Notes: generated by a model not told the origin, from the sequence alone. 64,000 bases of DNA from Candidatus Dechloromonas phosphorivorans (GCA_016714975.1 JADKBR010000003.1:370469-434468), one strand, 5' to 3'; shown: positions 18,857-29,496, counted from the first letter of the stretch. Translations and numbers: made by a program.

Positions 18857-19234
18857 TCAAATTGACGACCGTATAGCCTCGAACTTCGTCAGTATGGTCC
18901 TCGTGGCCAACGACATATAGAGGTCTGAGGCGTTGGCTGCCCCCTTCAAGAAAATCAGACTCTGAGCGTCGTCGGCCGCGATTGGCTCACCCTCCGCGAC
19001 GGCATGAAAGACGTGATGGATATTTGACGGAGACTCATGGGAGAACAGAAACGTCAGGGCGCTGGCGACAAGGCCGGTCTCCTCATGAAGCTCGCGGGCA
19101 GCTGCAGCGATTGGCAGTTCCTCTTGGTGGATCCCACCCCCCGGAAGCAGGACCAGTTGATCCTTGTTCATCGCCAGCAGAACGGTACCCCCAAATTCCA
19201 CAATGACAGTAGCCCGGCACCGCTTCTGCTGCAC
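18857..19234 (-). CDS. NUDIX hydrolase
   Basis: 125 residues. A complete Nudix box, G-x5-E-x7-REL-x-EE-x-GL, starts at the GGIHQEEL glycine near residue 33. These enzymes cleave nucleoside diphosphate linked compounds; the substrate is not predictable here. It begins 5 bp after the upstream small helical protein, so the two form one transcription unit. The ATG start is acceptable because the N-terminal strand RATVIVEFGGTVLL aligns with the family start. Confidence 0.87.
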   Translation of the reverse strand: MQQKRCRATVIVEFGGTVLLAMNKDQLVLLPGGGIHQEELPIAAAARELHEETGLVASALTFLFSHESPSNIHHVFHAVAEGEPIAADDAQSLIFLKGAANASDLYMSLATRTILTKFEAIRSSI

Positions 19235-19239
19235 TGGCT

Positions 19240-19578
19240 TCAGCCTTTCTTGGTTTCAGCGGTGGCTACTATTTCCCTGGCTTGCGCAGCCTCCTGCTCT
19301 TGTTCTTCCACGCCCAACTCCTTGGCACTATCGACAAACGTGGCGTTGGCAATTGCGCTGCCAATACCCTTGGCCGCATCCCCTGCATCGCTTGCCAGAT
19401 CCCTGGTCTTTTCAACCGTCGTGCTGACGCCCTCAGCGACTGCGGCACCTGCTTCCTGAGCCAACTCCTTGGCCTTGACCCCGGCCTCTTCCACCACCGC
19501 GACCGCAGAACTTGCCAATTCCCGGGTCTTCTCGGCTGCTGTCGCTGCCGCTTCTTTTGCCTTGTCCAGAATACTCAT
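19240..19578 (-). CDS. Small Ala/Glu-rich helical protein (LEA/YtxH-like composition)
   Basis: 112 residues, almost entirely Ala, Glu, Lys, Val and Thr in amphipathic heptad or 11-mer patterns, with repeated EKTREL/EKTRDL and AKELAQEAG/AKELGVEE units. There are no cysteines, signal peptide or membrane segment. The composition resembles LEA-like stress proteins and phasin-like helices, but no specific family is claimed. It is the first gene of a two-gene unit with the NUDIX hydrolase. The start is fixed by ATG after a TGGAGCGATAGCA leader containing GGAG. Confidence 0.7.
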   Translation of the reverse strand: MSILDKAKEAAATAAEKTRELASSAVAVVEEAGVKAKELAQEAGAAVAEGVSTTVEKTRDLASDAGDAAKGIGSAIANATFVDSAKELGVEEQEQEAAQAREIVATAETKKG

Positions 19579-19797
19579 TGCTATCGCTCCAGTAAGATAG
19601 TGTTACGAACGGTTGTGCCTGTTGAAGACAAACGGTTTCAGGAAAGGCATTCCCGCCTCCCTTTCCCCATGCCTGTTTCCGAAATGCGGGAGAACGGAGA
19701 CTTTCCGGTTGCCATGCCCTCCTCCCCGCAGCAAAAGGCAACCGATTATAGGCAGTTTCGACGCGATCGAGTATGGCGCAGGTGCCACCCAGGACCC

Positions 19798-20571
19798 TCA
19801 GTCCGCGTCTGAAAGATTGGCGATCGTTTCCTGGAGAAAATCGTCGTCGATGCCGTAGTCCTCCTTGCACGGGCTGGCCCAGGTCGTCCATTCTCCGCTT
19901 TCCCCATCGCGCAGTCGTCGCCCTGCGGCCATCAGACAGGCCAGGGCATGGATGTCACCTCCCAGCTTTTTAGCCCCGTCGGCGTTATGGTGTACGCCGA
20001 CCGCACTGGCAACGTTTGCCGGCAGTTTCCAGTTACGCAGGACGGCGGCACCGAGCGCCGGGTGCCCGTTGTCGGCCAGTGAGCCATCCAACGCTCCCGC
20101 CTCACCACGCTTTGCCAGCACGATGATCCCGGTATCCTGCATCATTGCGCCGAGATAGGCTGTGTCGCTGAGGCGGCGCAGGCTTGAGCCACGGGCAACA
20201 AGGAAGGTTAGTTCAGCAGCACGGTTGGAAGCCGCGAATACAGCTTCGACGATGCTGCGCAGATCTCCCTTTAGGGTTCCAAGCTGCCCTTTCAGGCAGA
20301 CATTGGCAGTCACGGCCAGAGTGCGCGAGAGGCCGATACTGGCAATTGCCTGCTCGATGCTCTCGGATCTGCGAGCGGGGCGAAATACGCCCGAGTTGGC
20401 TACACGTATCAAGGCCCCGCACACGGCAGGATCGGTAGCCACGGCGCGGGCGAGTTCCCGGGTACCTGCGTTGTCATCCTGAATTGCCGCCTGCAATTTG
20501 GTCAAAGCAATGCCCGGTGAGGGCATCGAGGCGCCACTGGCGAGGATGGCTTCGACCAAATCGTAAGGCAT
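19798..20571 (-). CDS. HDOD domain protein
   Basis: 257 residues. The HDOD domain spans ~res 15-210: LPxSPG-like MPSPGIALTKLQ, TRELARAVATDPAVCGALIRVANS, SIEQAIASIGLSRT and the later YLGAMMQDTGIIVLA. HDOD proteins are HD-related but lack metal-dependent phosphodiesterase residues, and usually act in signalling and regulation. No second effector domain is attached. It stands alone, with 219 bp upstream of the helical-protein gene and 211 bp before the efflux operon on the same strand. Confidence 0.87.
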   Translation of the reverse strand: MPYDLVEAILASGASMPSPGIALTKLQAAIQDDNAGTRELARAVATDPAVCGALIRVANSGVFRPARRSESIEQAIASIGLSRTLAVTANVCLKGQLGTLKGDLRSIVEAVFAASNRAAELTFLVARGSSLRRLSDTAYLGAMMQDTGIIVLAKRGEAGALDGSLADNGHPALGAAVLRNWKLPANVASAVGVHHNADGAKKLGGDIHALACLMAAGRRLRDGESGEWTTWASPCKEDYGIDDDFLQETIANLSDAD

Positions 20572-20782
20572 TGCGGAATCCAGACTTCGGTTGGCGACGA
20601 TACAAGAGCGCCCATTCTATGCGCTGGTCAAGGCAATGTCAGCACAGCGCGGCATCGGGTGCCCGGACGCACCCTCCTTCCCTTCGCAGCCCCGACGCGC
20701 AGCAACGACATCGGCTCCTGCCGCCAGCGGCACCAAGGCGTCCTGGTGCCTCCAGAGGGGCGGTTGTCAGGAGAGCGTGGTC

Positions 20783-22201
20783 TTATCGAGCGCCGGCTGC
20801 GCCGGTCATCCTGTCGGCCTCGACGACCCAGCCACCACCCATCGCCAGGTAAAGACTGATCATCGCCTGCAACTGCACCTGATGTGTCTGCGTATATTGC
20901 AACTGGACATTGAACAGGCTGCGCTCGGCATCGAGGACTTCGATGAAGCTCGTGTAGCCGTTGTCGTAACGCAATCGCGCGGTCGACGCGTACTGCTGGA
21001 GCGCCTCGACTTGGCGTTTCTGCGCCAGAAGTTGCTCGCGGGTCCGGTTCTGGTTGATGAGCGAGTCGTCGACCTCGCGGAAGGCTTCCTGGATCGCTTT
21101 CTGATACGCGAAGAGCGCCTGTTGCTGCACGGCTTCGGCCGACTGCACCTGGCCGGCAATCGCGCCGGCCGTGAAGATCGGCATGGTGATCGGCGCCCCG
21201 TATTGCCACACCTTGTTCTGGCTGTTGAACAGATTGCTGAAGCTGGGGCTGGCGTAACCGAACAGGCCGGTCAGCGAAATGGTCGGGAAATACTGGGCCC
21301 TGGCGGCGCCGATCAGGGCATTGGCGGCGATCAGGTTCTGTTCGGTGCGCCGGATGTCCGGCCGGCGTTCGAGAAGTTCCGAGGGCAGGCCAGCCGGGAT
21401 TTCCGGCAGCGTCAATTGATCGATGTCCTTGCCCCGCGGAATCGGGCCGGGATTGCGGCCAAGCAGCAGGCTCAGGCCGTTCTCCTGCTGGGCGATGGCT
21501 TTCTCCAGCGGCGGGATGCTGGCCAGCGCCTCCTCGTACTGCGACTTGTTCTGGCTCAGTTCGAGCAGCGAAATGACGCCACCCTCGAAACGCAGCTTGA
21601 ACAGTTCGTACGACTCGCCGCGGCTCTTCGCCGTCGCCTTGGCAATCTCCAGCTGGCGGTCGAGGTTGCGCAGGTTGATGTAAGCACCTGCCACGCTTCC
21701 GACCAGCGACAGGATGACACCGCGTCGCCCCTCCTCGCTGGCCAGCAGTTGCGCATTGGCCGCCTCGGTCTGGCGGCGGATGCGGCCCCAGATGTCGATT
21801 TCCCAGCTCGCGTTCAATACGGCACTGTAGCTGTTGTAAGTATCGCCCGCACCAGCGCCGACGACCACGGCACTGATGTCGCGCTGCCGCTTCGCCTCGT
21901 AGCCGGCGCCGACTTGAGGAAACAGGCCGGAGCGGACGAAGCCGTAGTTACCGGCAAATTCGTCGATACGCGCCGTGGCAATCAGCAGATCCTTGTTTTC
22001 GCGCAAGGCCGTGACGACCAGATCGTTGAGCACCGGGTCGCCGAACTGCTCCCACCAGGCGGTGTTGGCCAGATCCTTCGCCTGTGGCTCGGTGAGCCGC
22101 CAGGCCGCCGGTGCGTCGACCGGGGGCCGCACGTAGTCCGGCCCGACCATGCAGCCACCGACGAGCAGCGAAACCAGGGTAACCAGCAGTGTCTTACGCA
22201 T
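20783..22201 (-). CDS. RND efflux outer-membrane lipoprotein (OprM/NodT family)
   Basis: 472 residues from the ATG at 22201; a longer open frame upstream belongs to the pump gene. The lipobox LLVGGC (Cys ~res 17) predicts an acylated outer-membrane channel. NodT/OprM signatures include MVGPDYVRP at the N-terminus, the two duplicated outer-membrane-efflux halves (LLIATARIDEF..., ERRPDIRRTEQNLIAANA) and TARLRYDNGYTSFIEVLDAE. It forms the exit duct for the upstream pump. Its start overlaps the pump stop by 8 bp, indicating translational coupling. Confidence 0.93.
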   Translation of the reverse strand: MRKTLLVTLVSLLVGGCMVGPDYVRPPVDAPAAWRLTEPQAKDLANTAWWEQFGDPVLNDLVVTALRENKDLLIATARIDEFAGNYGFVRSGLFPQVGAGYEAKRQRDISAVVVGAGAGDTYNSYSAVLNASWEIDIWGRIRRQTEAANAQLLASEEGRRGVILSLVGSVAGAYINLRNLDRQLEIAKATAKSRGESYELFKLRFEGGVISLLELSQNKSQYEEALASIPPLEKAIAQQENGLSLLLGRNPGPIPRGKDIDQLTLPEIPAGLPSELLERRPDIRRTEQNLIAANALIGAARAQYFPTISLTGLFGYASPSFSNLFNSQNKVWQYGAPITMPIFTAGAIAGQVQSAEAVQQQALFAYQKAIQEAFREVDDSLINQNRTREQLLAQKRQVEALQQYASTARLRYDNGYTSFIEVLDAERSLFNVQLQYTQTHQVQLQAMISLYLAMGGGWVVEADRMTGAAGAR

Positions 22202-25200
22202 GGCCGTCACCCGCCTTTCCCGCAGACTTTTCCGAACCGTCGACCTTGTCAGGCCCGCCGGCATCGCTGGCCACGCCGGTCGCTCCCTTGGGGGAGCGCT
22301 TTTCGACAACGTAGAAGGTCACCGGAATGATGAAGATCGCGATGCATGTGGCGGCCAGCATGCCGCCGATCACCGCCCCACCCATGACCTGCCGCGACAG
22401 GGCGCCGGCGCCGCTGGCGATGGCCAGCGGCACGCAGCCAAGAATAAAGGCGAACGAGGTCATCAGGATCGGCCGCAGGCGCAGTTGCGCCCCCTTGAGC
22501 GTCGCCTCGATCAGCGAAAGCTCCCCCTTTTCGTGCTCCATCTTGGCGAACTCGACGATCAGGATGGCGTTCTTGGCCGCCAGGCCGATCAGCATCACCA
22601 AGCCGATCTGCGCATAAACGTTGAACTCCTGGCCGCGCAACAGCAGTGCGATGAATGCACCGGCGACGGCGATCGGGGTACCGAGCAGAACCGAGAACGG
22701 CAATGACCAGCTTTCGTACTGGGCCGCCAGGATCAGGAACACGCAAAGCAGCGAGAAGCCGAAGATGACTGCCGGCGAAACACCCTGCTGCGCCTTCTGC
22801 TCCTGGAACGACATGCCCATGTACTCGTAGCCCATTTCGTTCGGCATCGTTTCGGCGAATACCGCCTCGAGCGCGCGCATCACCTGCGCCGAACTGTATC
22901 CTGCCGCCGCCGACGCATTGATCTGCGCGCTGCGGTAGAGGTTGTAGCGCATCGTGAATTCCGGTCCGGAGATGTTGCGCACCGACGTCAGTGCTGACAG
23001 CGGCACCGCTTCGCCCTTGCTATTGCGGACGTAGAACTGCCCGACGTTGTCGATGTTGGTTCGGTAATCGCCCTCGGCCTGGACGTAGACCTGCCACTGG
23101 CGCCCGAAGCGGTTGAAGTAGTTGATGAAGCCGCTGCCAAGGAAGCTCTGCAGTGTCTTGTAAACATCGCTCAAGGCGACACCCTGCTTCAGCACCTTGT
23201 CCTGGTCCACTTCGAGGAACAACTGCGGCACGTTTGGCCGGAAGGTCGTCGAAACGCTGGCGAGTTCGGGGCGCTTTCTCGCGGCTTCGATGAACTTTGT
23301 CGTGTTCTCGGCGAGGAAGGCGACTTCCTTGCCGGCACGGTCCTGGAGAATGAAGGTCGCACCGCCGGAGGTACCGACCCCCTGGATGGCCGGCGGCGGA
23401 AAGGCAAAGGCGATGGCGCTGCTGATGCCGCCGAGCTTCTTCGTCAACTCGGCCTTGATCGCCGTGTATTGCTCCTCGGGCTTCTTGCGCTCTGCCCAGT
23501 TCTCGAGCGTGATGAAGAAGAAGGCGCTGGAGGTGCTCGTCACCTGGCTCAGCAAACTGTAGCCGACGATGGTGGTCACGTACTTGACGCCCTTCGTCTC
23601 CATGATCAGTTCTTCGGCCTGGCGGGCGACCTCAGAGGTGCGCTGCAGCGAAGAGGCATCGGGAAGCTGGACCGCGGCAAAGACGTAACCCTGGTCTTCA
23701 TCGGGCAGGAAGCCGGAGGGTACGGCCTTGCCGAAAAATCCGATGCTCACGGCCACGGCCGCCAGGAAGACAAGGCTGATCAGGCTCCGGCGAATGGCAA
23801 CCCGGCAGATGCCGACGTAACCGCCGGTCACCTTGGCAAACATCCTGTTGAACCCGTCGTAGAACTTCTGCAGCGGTCCGCTGCCCCGGACCTTGGGCTT
23901 GAGCAGCATGGCACAGAGTGCCGGGCTCAGGGTCAGCGCGTTGAAGGCCGAGATGATCACCGAGATGGCGATGGTCACCGCGAACTGCTGGTAGAGCTGG
24001 CCGGTAATTCCGGGGATGAAGGCGGTCGGCACGAAAACGGCGGCCAGGATGACGGCAATGGCGATGACCGGGCCGGTCACTTCCTCCATCGCCCTGAGCG
24101 TCGCGTCCTTTGGCGTCATGCCATGCTCGATGTGGTGCTCGACGGCTTCGACGACGACGATGGCGTCGTCGACCACTAGACCGATGGCCAGCACCAGGCC
24201 GAACAGCGACAACGTATTGATCGAGAAGCCGAACAGCGGGAACAGCATGAAGGTGCCGACCAGCGATACCGGCACCGCCAGCAGCGGGATCAGGGTCGCC
24301 CGCCAGCCCTGCAGGAAGATGAAGACGACGAGTATTACCAGCACCAGCGCCTCGATCAACGTGCTCTTGATCTCCTTGATCCCTTCGGTCACCGACAGCG
24401 TGGTGTCGAGGGCGACGACGTAATCGAGGTCGGGCGGGAAGCTCTGCTTGAGCTTCTCCATCAGCTTCTTGGCGCCGTCTGCTGCATCGAGGGCATTGGC
24501 GCCCGGCATCAGGTAGAGGGCGACGATGGCAGCGGGTTTGCCGTTGAGCCGTCCCTGCAGGCTGTAGGTCTGGGCGCCGAGCTCGATACGGGCGACATCG
24601 CTGACGCGCACGATCGAGCCGTCGGTATTGGCACGCAGCACGATCTTGCCGAAATCCTCGACACTCTCCAGCCGCCCCTGGGCGCGCACCGCATACGTGA
24701 ATTCCTGGCCCGGCGGCACCGGCTCGGCGCCGATCGTGCCCGCCGGATTGACGGTATTCTGGGCGTTGACCGCGTTGATGATCTCCGGGATCGTGATGTT
24801 GAGCTTGGCCAACTGGTCGGGCTTGACCCACAGCCGCATCGCGTACTGGCCGGCGCCGAACACGGTGATGCTGGCGATTCCCTTGACCCGCGTCATCTGG
24901 TCGTTAATGTTGATGTAGGCGTAGTTGGCGAGGAAGACGTTGTCGTAGGTGCCGTTCGGCGAGTAGAGCCCGAACATCAGCAGCGGCGACGAGGTTGCCT
25001 TGGCCGTGGTGATGCCATAGTTGCGCACATCCGCCGGCAGTTGCGATTCGGCCTGGCCCTGGCGCATCTGGGCGAGCAACTGGTCGGTATTGGCGTTGGT
25101 GCCGAGGGCGAAGTTGACGTTAAGGGTCATCTCGCCGTTGTTGGCGTTGATCGAGTACATGTAGTCCATGTTGTCGACGCCGGACATCTGCTGCTCGACC

Positions 25201-25391
25201 GGGGTGGCCACCGCCTTTTCGACGGTCAGCGCGTCGGCGCCGGTGTAGGTGGTCTTGACAGTGATCTGTGGCGGAACGATGTCCGGGAACTGGGCGGTCG
25301 GCAGCCCCGACATCGCGACCAGGCCGACGATGGTCATCAGGATCGAGATGACCATGGCGACGATCGGCCGGTTGATGAAGAACTTCGACAT
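22194..25391 (-). CDS. RND multidrug efflux permease (HAE1/AcrB family)
   Basis: 1065 residues, full length, with 12 membrane helices in two halves. The N-terminus MSKFFINRPIVAMVISIL is typical of HAE1 pumps. The proton-relay Asp pair lies in GLVVDDAIVVVEAVEHH (~res 405), and the porter-domain FLPDEDQGYVFAAVQLPD motif is present. It uses proton motive force to export drugs, detergents or solvents. It is the middle gene of an adaptor-pump-channel operon, 6 bp after the adaptor. Substrates cannot be assigned from sequence; an aromatic/antibiotic-type MexF/AcrB relative is the nearest description. Confidence 0.95.
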   Translation of the reverse strand: MSKFFINRPIVAMVISILMTIVGLVAMSGLPTAQFPDIVPPQITVKTTYTGADALTVEKAVATPVEQQMSGVDNMDYMYSINANNGEMTLNVNFALGTNANTDQLLAQMRQGQAESQLPADVRNYGITTAKATSSPLLMFGLYSPNGTYDNVFLANYAYININDQMTRVKGIASITVFGAGQYAMRLWVKPDQLAKLNITIPEIINAVNAQNTVNPAGTIGAEPVPPGQEFTYAVRAQGRLESVEDFGKIVLRANTDGSIVRVSDVARIELGAQTYSLQGRLNGKPAAIVALYLMPGANALDAADGAKKLMEKLKQSFPPDLDYVVALDTTLSVTEGIKEIKSTLIEALVLVILVVFIFLQGWRATLIPLLAVPVSLVGTFMLFPLFGFSINTLSLFGLVLAIGLVVDDAIVVVEAVEHHIEHGMTPKDATLRAMEEVTGPVIAIAVILAAVFVPTAFIPGITGQLYQQFAVTIAISVIISAFNALTLSPALCAMLLKPKVRGSGPLQKFYDGFNRMFAKVTGGYVGICRVAIRRSLISLVFLAAVAVSIGFFGKAVPSGFLPDEDQGYVFAAVQLPDASSLQRTSEVARQAEELIMETKGVKYVTTIVGYSLLSQVTSTSSAFFFITLENWAERKKPEEQYTAIKAELTKKLGGISSAIAFAFPPPAIQGVGTSGGATFILQDRAGKEVAFLAENTTKFIEAARKRPELASVSTTFRPNVPQLFLEVDQDKVLKQGVALSDVYKTLQSFLGSGFINYFNRFGRQWQVYVQAEGDYRTNIDNVGQFYVRNSKGEAVPLSALTSVRNISGPEFTMRYNLYRSAQINASAAAGYSSAQVMRALEAVFAETMPNEMGYEYMGMSFQEQKAQQGVSPAVIFGFSLLCVFLILAAQYESWSLPFSVLLGTPIAVAGAFIALLLRGQEFNVYAQIGLVMLIGLAAKNAILIVEFAKMEHEKGELSLIEATLKGAQLRLRPILMTSFAFILGCVPLAIASGAGALSRQVMGGAVIGGMLAATCIAIFIIPVTFYVVEKRSPKGATGVASDAGGPDKVDGSEKSAGKAGDGHA

Positions 25392-25397
25392 GACGGC

Positions 25398-26555
25398 TTA
25401 CTCCTTGCCAGCCGGGGCGGGTGCGGCGGTCTTCTCGGCGGGTGCGCCGGCCGCGAAGGGCTTCGGATTCACGGTCGCGCCAGGACGCACCTTCTGGGTC
25501 CCCTCGGCGATCACCTGTTCGCCCGGCTGCAGTCCCTTCGTGATGACCCATTCGGTGCCGACCCGTTCGCCGACCGTCACCGGCCGGATATCGACCTTGT
25601 TGTCGGCCCCGACGACCGCCACCAGGTACTTGCCCTGGATTTCGGTGACCGCCCGTTGCGGCACCAGCAGCGCGCCCTTGTCGACCGACATGGTCGCCCG
25701 TACCCTGCCGTACTGGCCTGGGCGCAGCAGATTGTCCTGATTCGGGAAGAGCGCGGCAACCTTGAAAGTGCCGGTGCTCGTATCAACCTGCCGGTTGAGT
25801 ACCGACGTCCGGCCCGGGTGCGGGTACAGCGAACCGTCCACCAGGAAGAGTTCCAGCGGAACATGCTCCTGTCTTTTGCCCGCAGCGTTGGCAGCGTTGG
25901 CAAATTTCAGGTACTCGCGTTCGCTGATGTTGAAATAGACCTTGATCGGATCGACGGTCGATACAGTGGTCAACTCGGTCGGCATGCTCGGACTCAGCAG
26001 GTCGCCGATTTGCGCCTTGGCGATGCCGGCGATGCCGGTGACCGGCGACGTGATTTTCGTGAACGAAAGGTTGAGTTTCGCGGTTTGCAATGATGCCTCG
26101 GCGGCGTCGAGCTGGGCCTTCGCGGCGAGATTGGCGCCTGTGGCGTCGTCGAGATCCTTCTGGCTGACCGCGTTCACGGCCGCCAGCGGCTTGATGCGGG
26201 CAAGGTTGGCACGGGTCGTTTCGTGTTGCGCAACCTGTTTCGCGACCTGGCCCCTGGCTTCGGCAACGGTGGCCTCGAAGGTGCGCGGGTCGATTTCGAA
26301 CAGCGGCTGCCCTTTTTTCACGAGGTCGCCTTCCCGGTAGTTCTGCTTGATCAGGTAGCCGGTCACCTGCGGGCGGATGACTGCATTGACATCACCGTCG
26401 AGCGAGCCGATCCATTCCATGTAAACAGGTACATCGCGCTGCGCGACGCTTACGACCTCGACCGTCGGCGACGGTGGTGGGGGGGCGGACTTCTCCCCGC
26501 ACGCCATCAGAGAAAGGATGGAAATCAGGGTCGTTGCAATCAGAGCTGGCTTCAT
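25398..26555 (-). CDS. RND efflux periplasmic adaptor (AcrA/MexA family)
   Basis: 385 residues from the ATG at 26555. The N-terminal lipobox SLMAC (Cys ~res 19) makes it an inner-membrane lipoprotein. The order is lipoyl-like half (YMEWIGSLDGDVNA, ...GYLIKQNYREGDLVKKGQ), helical hairpin (VAKQVAQHETTRANLARIKP), second lipoyl half (SFTKITSPVTGI), then beta-barrel and membrane-proximal domains. It joins the pump to the outer-membrane channel and is the first gene of the efflux operon. A longer upstream open frame is not supported by the family alignment. Confidence 0.94.
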   Translation of the reverse strand: MKPALIATTLISILSLMACGEKSAPPPPSPTVEVVSVAQRDVPVYMEWIGSLDGDVNAVIRPQVTGYLIKQNYREGDLVKKGQPLFEIDPRTFEATVAEARGQVAKQVAQHETTRANLARIKPLAAVNAVSQKDLDDATGANLAAKAQLDAAEASLQTAKLNLSFTKITSPVTGIAGIAKAQIGDLLSPSMPTELTTVSTVDPIKVYFNISEREYLKFANAANAAGKRQEHVPLELFLVDGSLYPHPGRTSVLNRQVDTSTGTFKVAALFPNQDNLLRPGQYGRVRATMSVDKGALLVPQRAVTEIQGKYLVAVVGADNKVDIRPVTVGERVGTEWVITKGLQPGEQVIAEGTQKVRPGATVNPKPFAAGAPAEKTAAPAPAGKE

Positions 26556-26697
26556 GTCATTCTCTTCCGATGCTATGCGATAGGCGACGATACTAACGTA
26601 TCCGGCAGGCCGGGACCATACATAAATGGACAGCCAAAGTTTCGTTGCGCGACCCCGAACTCGCCAGATCGAAACACGCGGCGAACACCAGGAACCG

Positions 26698-27752
26698 CTA
26701 CTTCGCGCAGTCCGCTCGCCAGCGGGATGGGGTGGTGCCGCTCCAGCGCCGGAACGCCCGTGCGAAGGCACTGGCATCCGCGTATTCGAGCATCACCGCG
26801 ATTGCCTGGATGTCCGCATCCGTGTTCTCGAGCATCTGGCGGGCAATCTCGAAGCGCCCCTCATCCACCAGCGACTGGAAGTTGGTACCGCAGGCAGTCA
26901 GCCGGCGGCTCAAGGTGCGGCGGTGCAGCGAAAAGAATGCGGCAACCTGGTCCGCGTTGGCCTGACCGGCGATGAGCGCGGTTCTCAGTACGGCCAGCAC
27001 CTGTTCCCGGAAATCGCCGCGATGCGCCAGCTCGAGCGCATCCATCTGTTCCTGCGCCCGGCGGCTCCGGCATCCGCCCCCGCCAGTGGACGCTGCAGCC
27101 AGTCAGCCGGGAAGACGACCCCGTCATGCTCGGCATCGAAGCGCAGGGGTGCCCGGAAGAACTGCTGGAACGGCCGCACATCATCCGGCCGGCGGTGGGC
27201 AAACAGGACTTCGACGGGTTTCCAGTCCGCGCCGCACAGGGCGCGCAGAATATTGAACATTGCTGCGACCGCCCCATCCCCGGTCTGGTCGGTCGCCTCG
27301 ACCTGGGTCTCAAGATGCTGTAGCTCAGCATCGCCGCGGTCGTTCACCGCAAGGGCCGTCACTGCGCCCTGGACGTGATGATGCAGGCAGCGCACAAGGC
27401 TGCGCAGCGCACTTCCCACGTCCGCCGAGTGTTGCACCAGCAGGCCCAACAGCCCCAGCGAGTGCAACCCGCCCTGCTGACCGATCAGGAGCCCGAAGTG
27501 ACGGCACCCGGTTCTGTCCACGCAAAGCCGGATGAGGTGGCTCCTCAGTGCGAATGAAATCCGGTTGTCAGGGTCGTCGAACAGTTCCGGTGGCACGCCC
27601 GCCGCGGCCAGCACCTCCGCCGGATTTGCGCCAAGATTGCGCAAGAGCGCCGGAATGACCCGCACTGAGGCGACACGGACACTTGCCTGCCGGCGCGGGC
27701 GCCCGGCCGACTCATGATCTGATCTGTTCAACTTCGGGTTTCCTGACTCCAT
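26698..27752 (-). pseudogene. AraC-family regulator, frameshifted
   Basis: Two frames carry one protein. The N-terminal arabinose-binding-like domain (PALLRNLGANPAEVLAAAG through RPFQQFFRAPLRFDAEHDGV, PF12625 type) reads from ~27752 down to ~27090. The C-terminal HTH_18 domain (AFFSLHRRTLSRRLTACG, SAFARAFRRWSGTTPSRWR) reads in another frame from ~27050 to 26698. The switch falls in a GC-rich stretch near 27055-27080 and needs a single-base indel. The gene lies upstream of, and in line with, the efflux operon, so it is a plausible regulator of it. It is either a real lesion or a consensus error, as in the next three genes. Confidence 0.75.
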
Positions 27753-27884
27753 GGGTTCAGGGTAAACAAGATTGTCAAAAATGTCCAGCACAAGCAACGG
27801 CAGCATGGTTGAATTGACAGTGAAAAGCCCGTCGACCGCATCGCCGACGGACTCGATCATCAATTTCCTGACCGGAAGGAAACC

Positions 27885-29496
27885 ATGGAATCCAGCAATG
27901 CGAGAACGAAAGTCGTCATCGTCGGCGGCGTGGCGGGGCGCCTCGTGTGCCGCGCCTGCGCAGGCTCGACGAAAATGCCGAAATCCTCATGGTCGAACGC
28001 GGCCCGTATGGCGCGTACGTATCGATGTCCGGACCAATTGCGAAGCGGTCCGTATCCTGCCCAACACCAAGACCATCGAACTGCGCGACGTGCTGACCGA
28101 CGAGGTGACCAGCGAATCGTACGACAAGCTGGTGCTGTCGCCCGGCGCGCTATCGGTTCGCCCGCCCTTGCCGGGGATCGACCTGCCGGGCATCTTCCAG
28201 GTGCGGACCGTGCCTGATGCACGGGCGATCCGCGATGGATCGAGCGCGGTTCGCTGTTCCTGACGGAATGGACAGATACGCCGGCTTCCAGACGGTGAAG
28301 CCCAAGACCCGGGCAGTGGTCATCGGTGGCGGCTTCATCGGCCTGGAAACGGCGGAGAACCTCGTGCATCGCGGCTTCGACGTCACCCTCGTCGAAATGC
28401 TCGACCAGCTTCTGGCGCCACTCGACCGCGACATGGCCCGAATTGTCGAAGGCTACGTCGAGCGGCATGGCATCCGGCTGGAGCTCAATGACGGCGTGGC
28501 CGGCTTCCGGCAGGCCGCTGGCGGCGCACTCGAGGTCCTGACCAGGTCCGGCAAGACGCATCCTGCCGACATCGTCATCCTCGCGCTCGGCGTTCGTCCC
28601 GACACCACGCTGGCCAGGACCGCTGGCCTCGAGATCGGCGAGCGCGGCGGAATCCGTCGACGAGCAGATGCGCACCAGCCACCCGGACATTTTCGCGGTC
28701 GGCGACGTCGTCGAAGTCCGCGATTTCGTGACCGGCGAGTGGAGCCTGATTGCGCTCCGGCCCGGCCAACCGCCAGGGCGCATCGCGGCCGATGTCATCG
28801 CCGGGCGCCAGTCACGTTTCCGCGGCACCCAGGGCACATCGATCATCGGCCTTTGGCGCGGCCGCCTGGGAGCGCAGGAAAGACGCTAAGCGCCTCGGTG
28901 ACGACGACTATGAAAACCTACCTGTACCCAATTCACATGCCGGTTACACCGGCGCACGCCGGTCCCCATGAAGGTGTTGTTCAGAAACCACGGCCGCCTC
29001 TTGGCGCCCAGGCGGGCATGGATGGTGTTGACAAGCGGATCAGCGCGCTGGCCATGGCGATCCAGATGGGTGCCACGATCTATGACCCGAGGAGCCCGAG
29101 CCGCTAGCCCCGCAGTCGGCAGCGCCATGGATCCGGGAACTTTGCCGGCATGGCGCCGCCGACATCCTTCGCGGCGACATGCCGGTCGCGCATTGGGATG
29201 CGCTGGCGACGGCGTCCTGCTCGACGTGCGGGAGATGTTCGAACCGCGGTCGAAAGCGTGCCCCGGGGCGATCCACATCCCGGCGCAACTGCGCCCGCCC
29301 GGAACGCCGCGCGACCGGGAGATGGTCATCTGTTCGGGGCCGCGCCTACTACGACCCGGGTATTGTTGCAGAACGGGCTCAACCCAAGACGATTGCCGGC
29401 GGCATGTTGTCGCGTTATCACTCCCAACTCCGCCGACGGAGCATCGACAAGTCAGACCGGCTGGAACCCAAAACTGACAACGCCACCGACGGATGA
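27885..29496 (+). pseudogene. CoA-disulfide reductase-rhodanese fusion, multiply frameshifted
   Basis: Pieces of one FAD/NAD(P)-dependent reductase are spread over all three frames. They run in order: RTKVVIVGGVAG (FAD Rossmann), LSPGALSVRPPLPGI, AVVIGGGFIGLETAENL (NAD Rossmann), ILALGVRPDT, SHPDIFAVGDVVEVRDFV, GTSIIGL, MDGVDKRISALAMAIQMGA (dimerisation domain) and finally a rhodanese domain (MPVAHWDAL, GVLLDVREMFE, IAGGMLSR). The family reduces CoA-disulfide or polysulfide/persulfide. The active-site region after the first Rossmann motif is largely deleted near 27990-28040. At least eight small indels separate the pieces, yet residues within each piece are well conserved. Confidence 0.75.
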
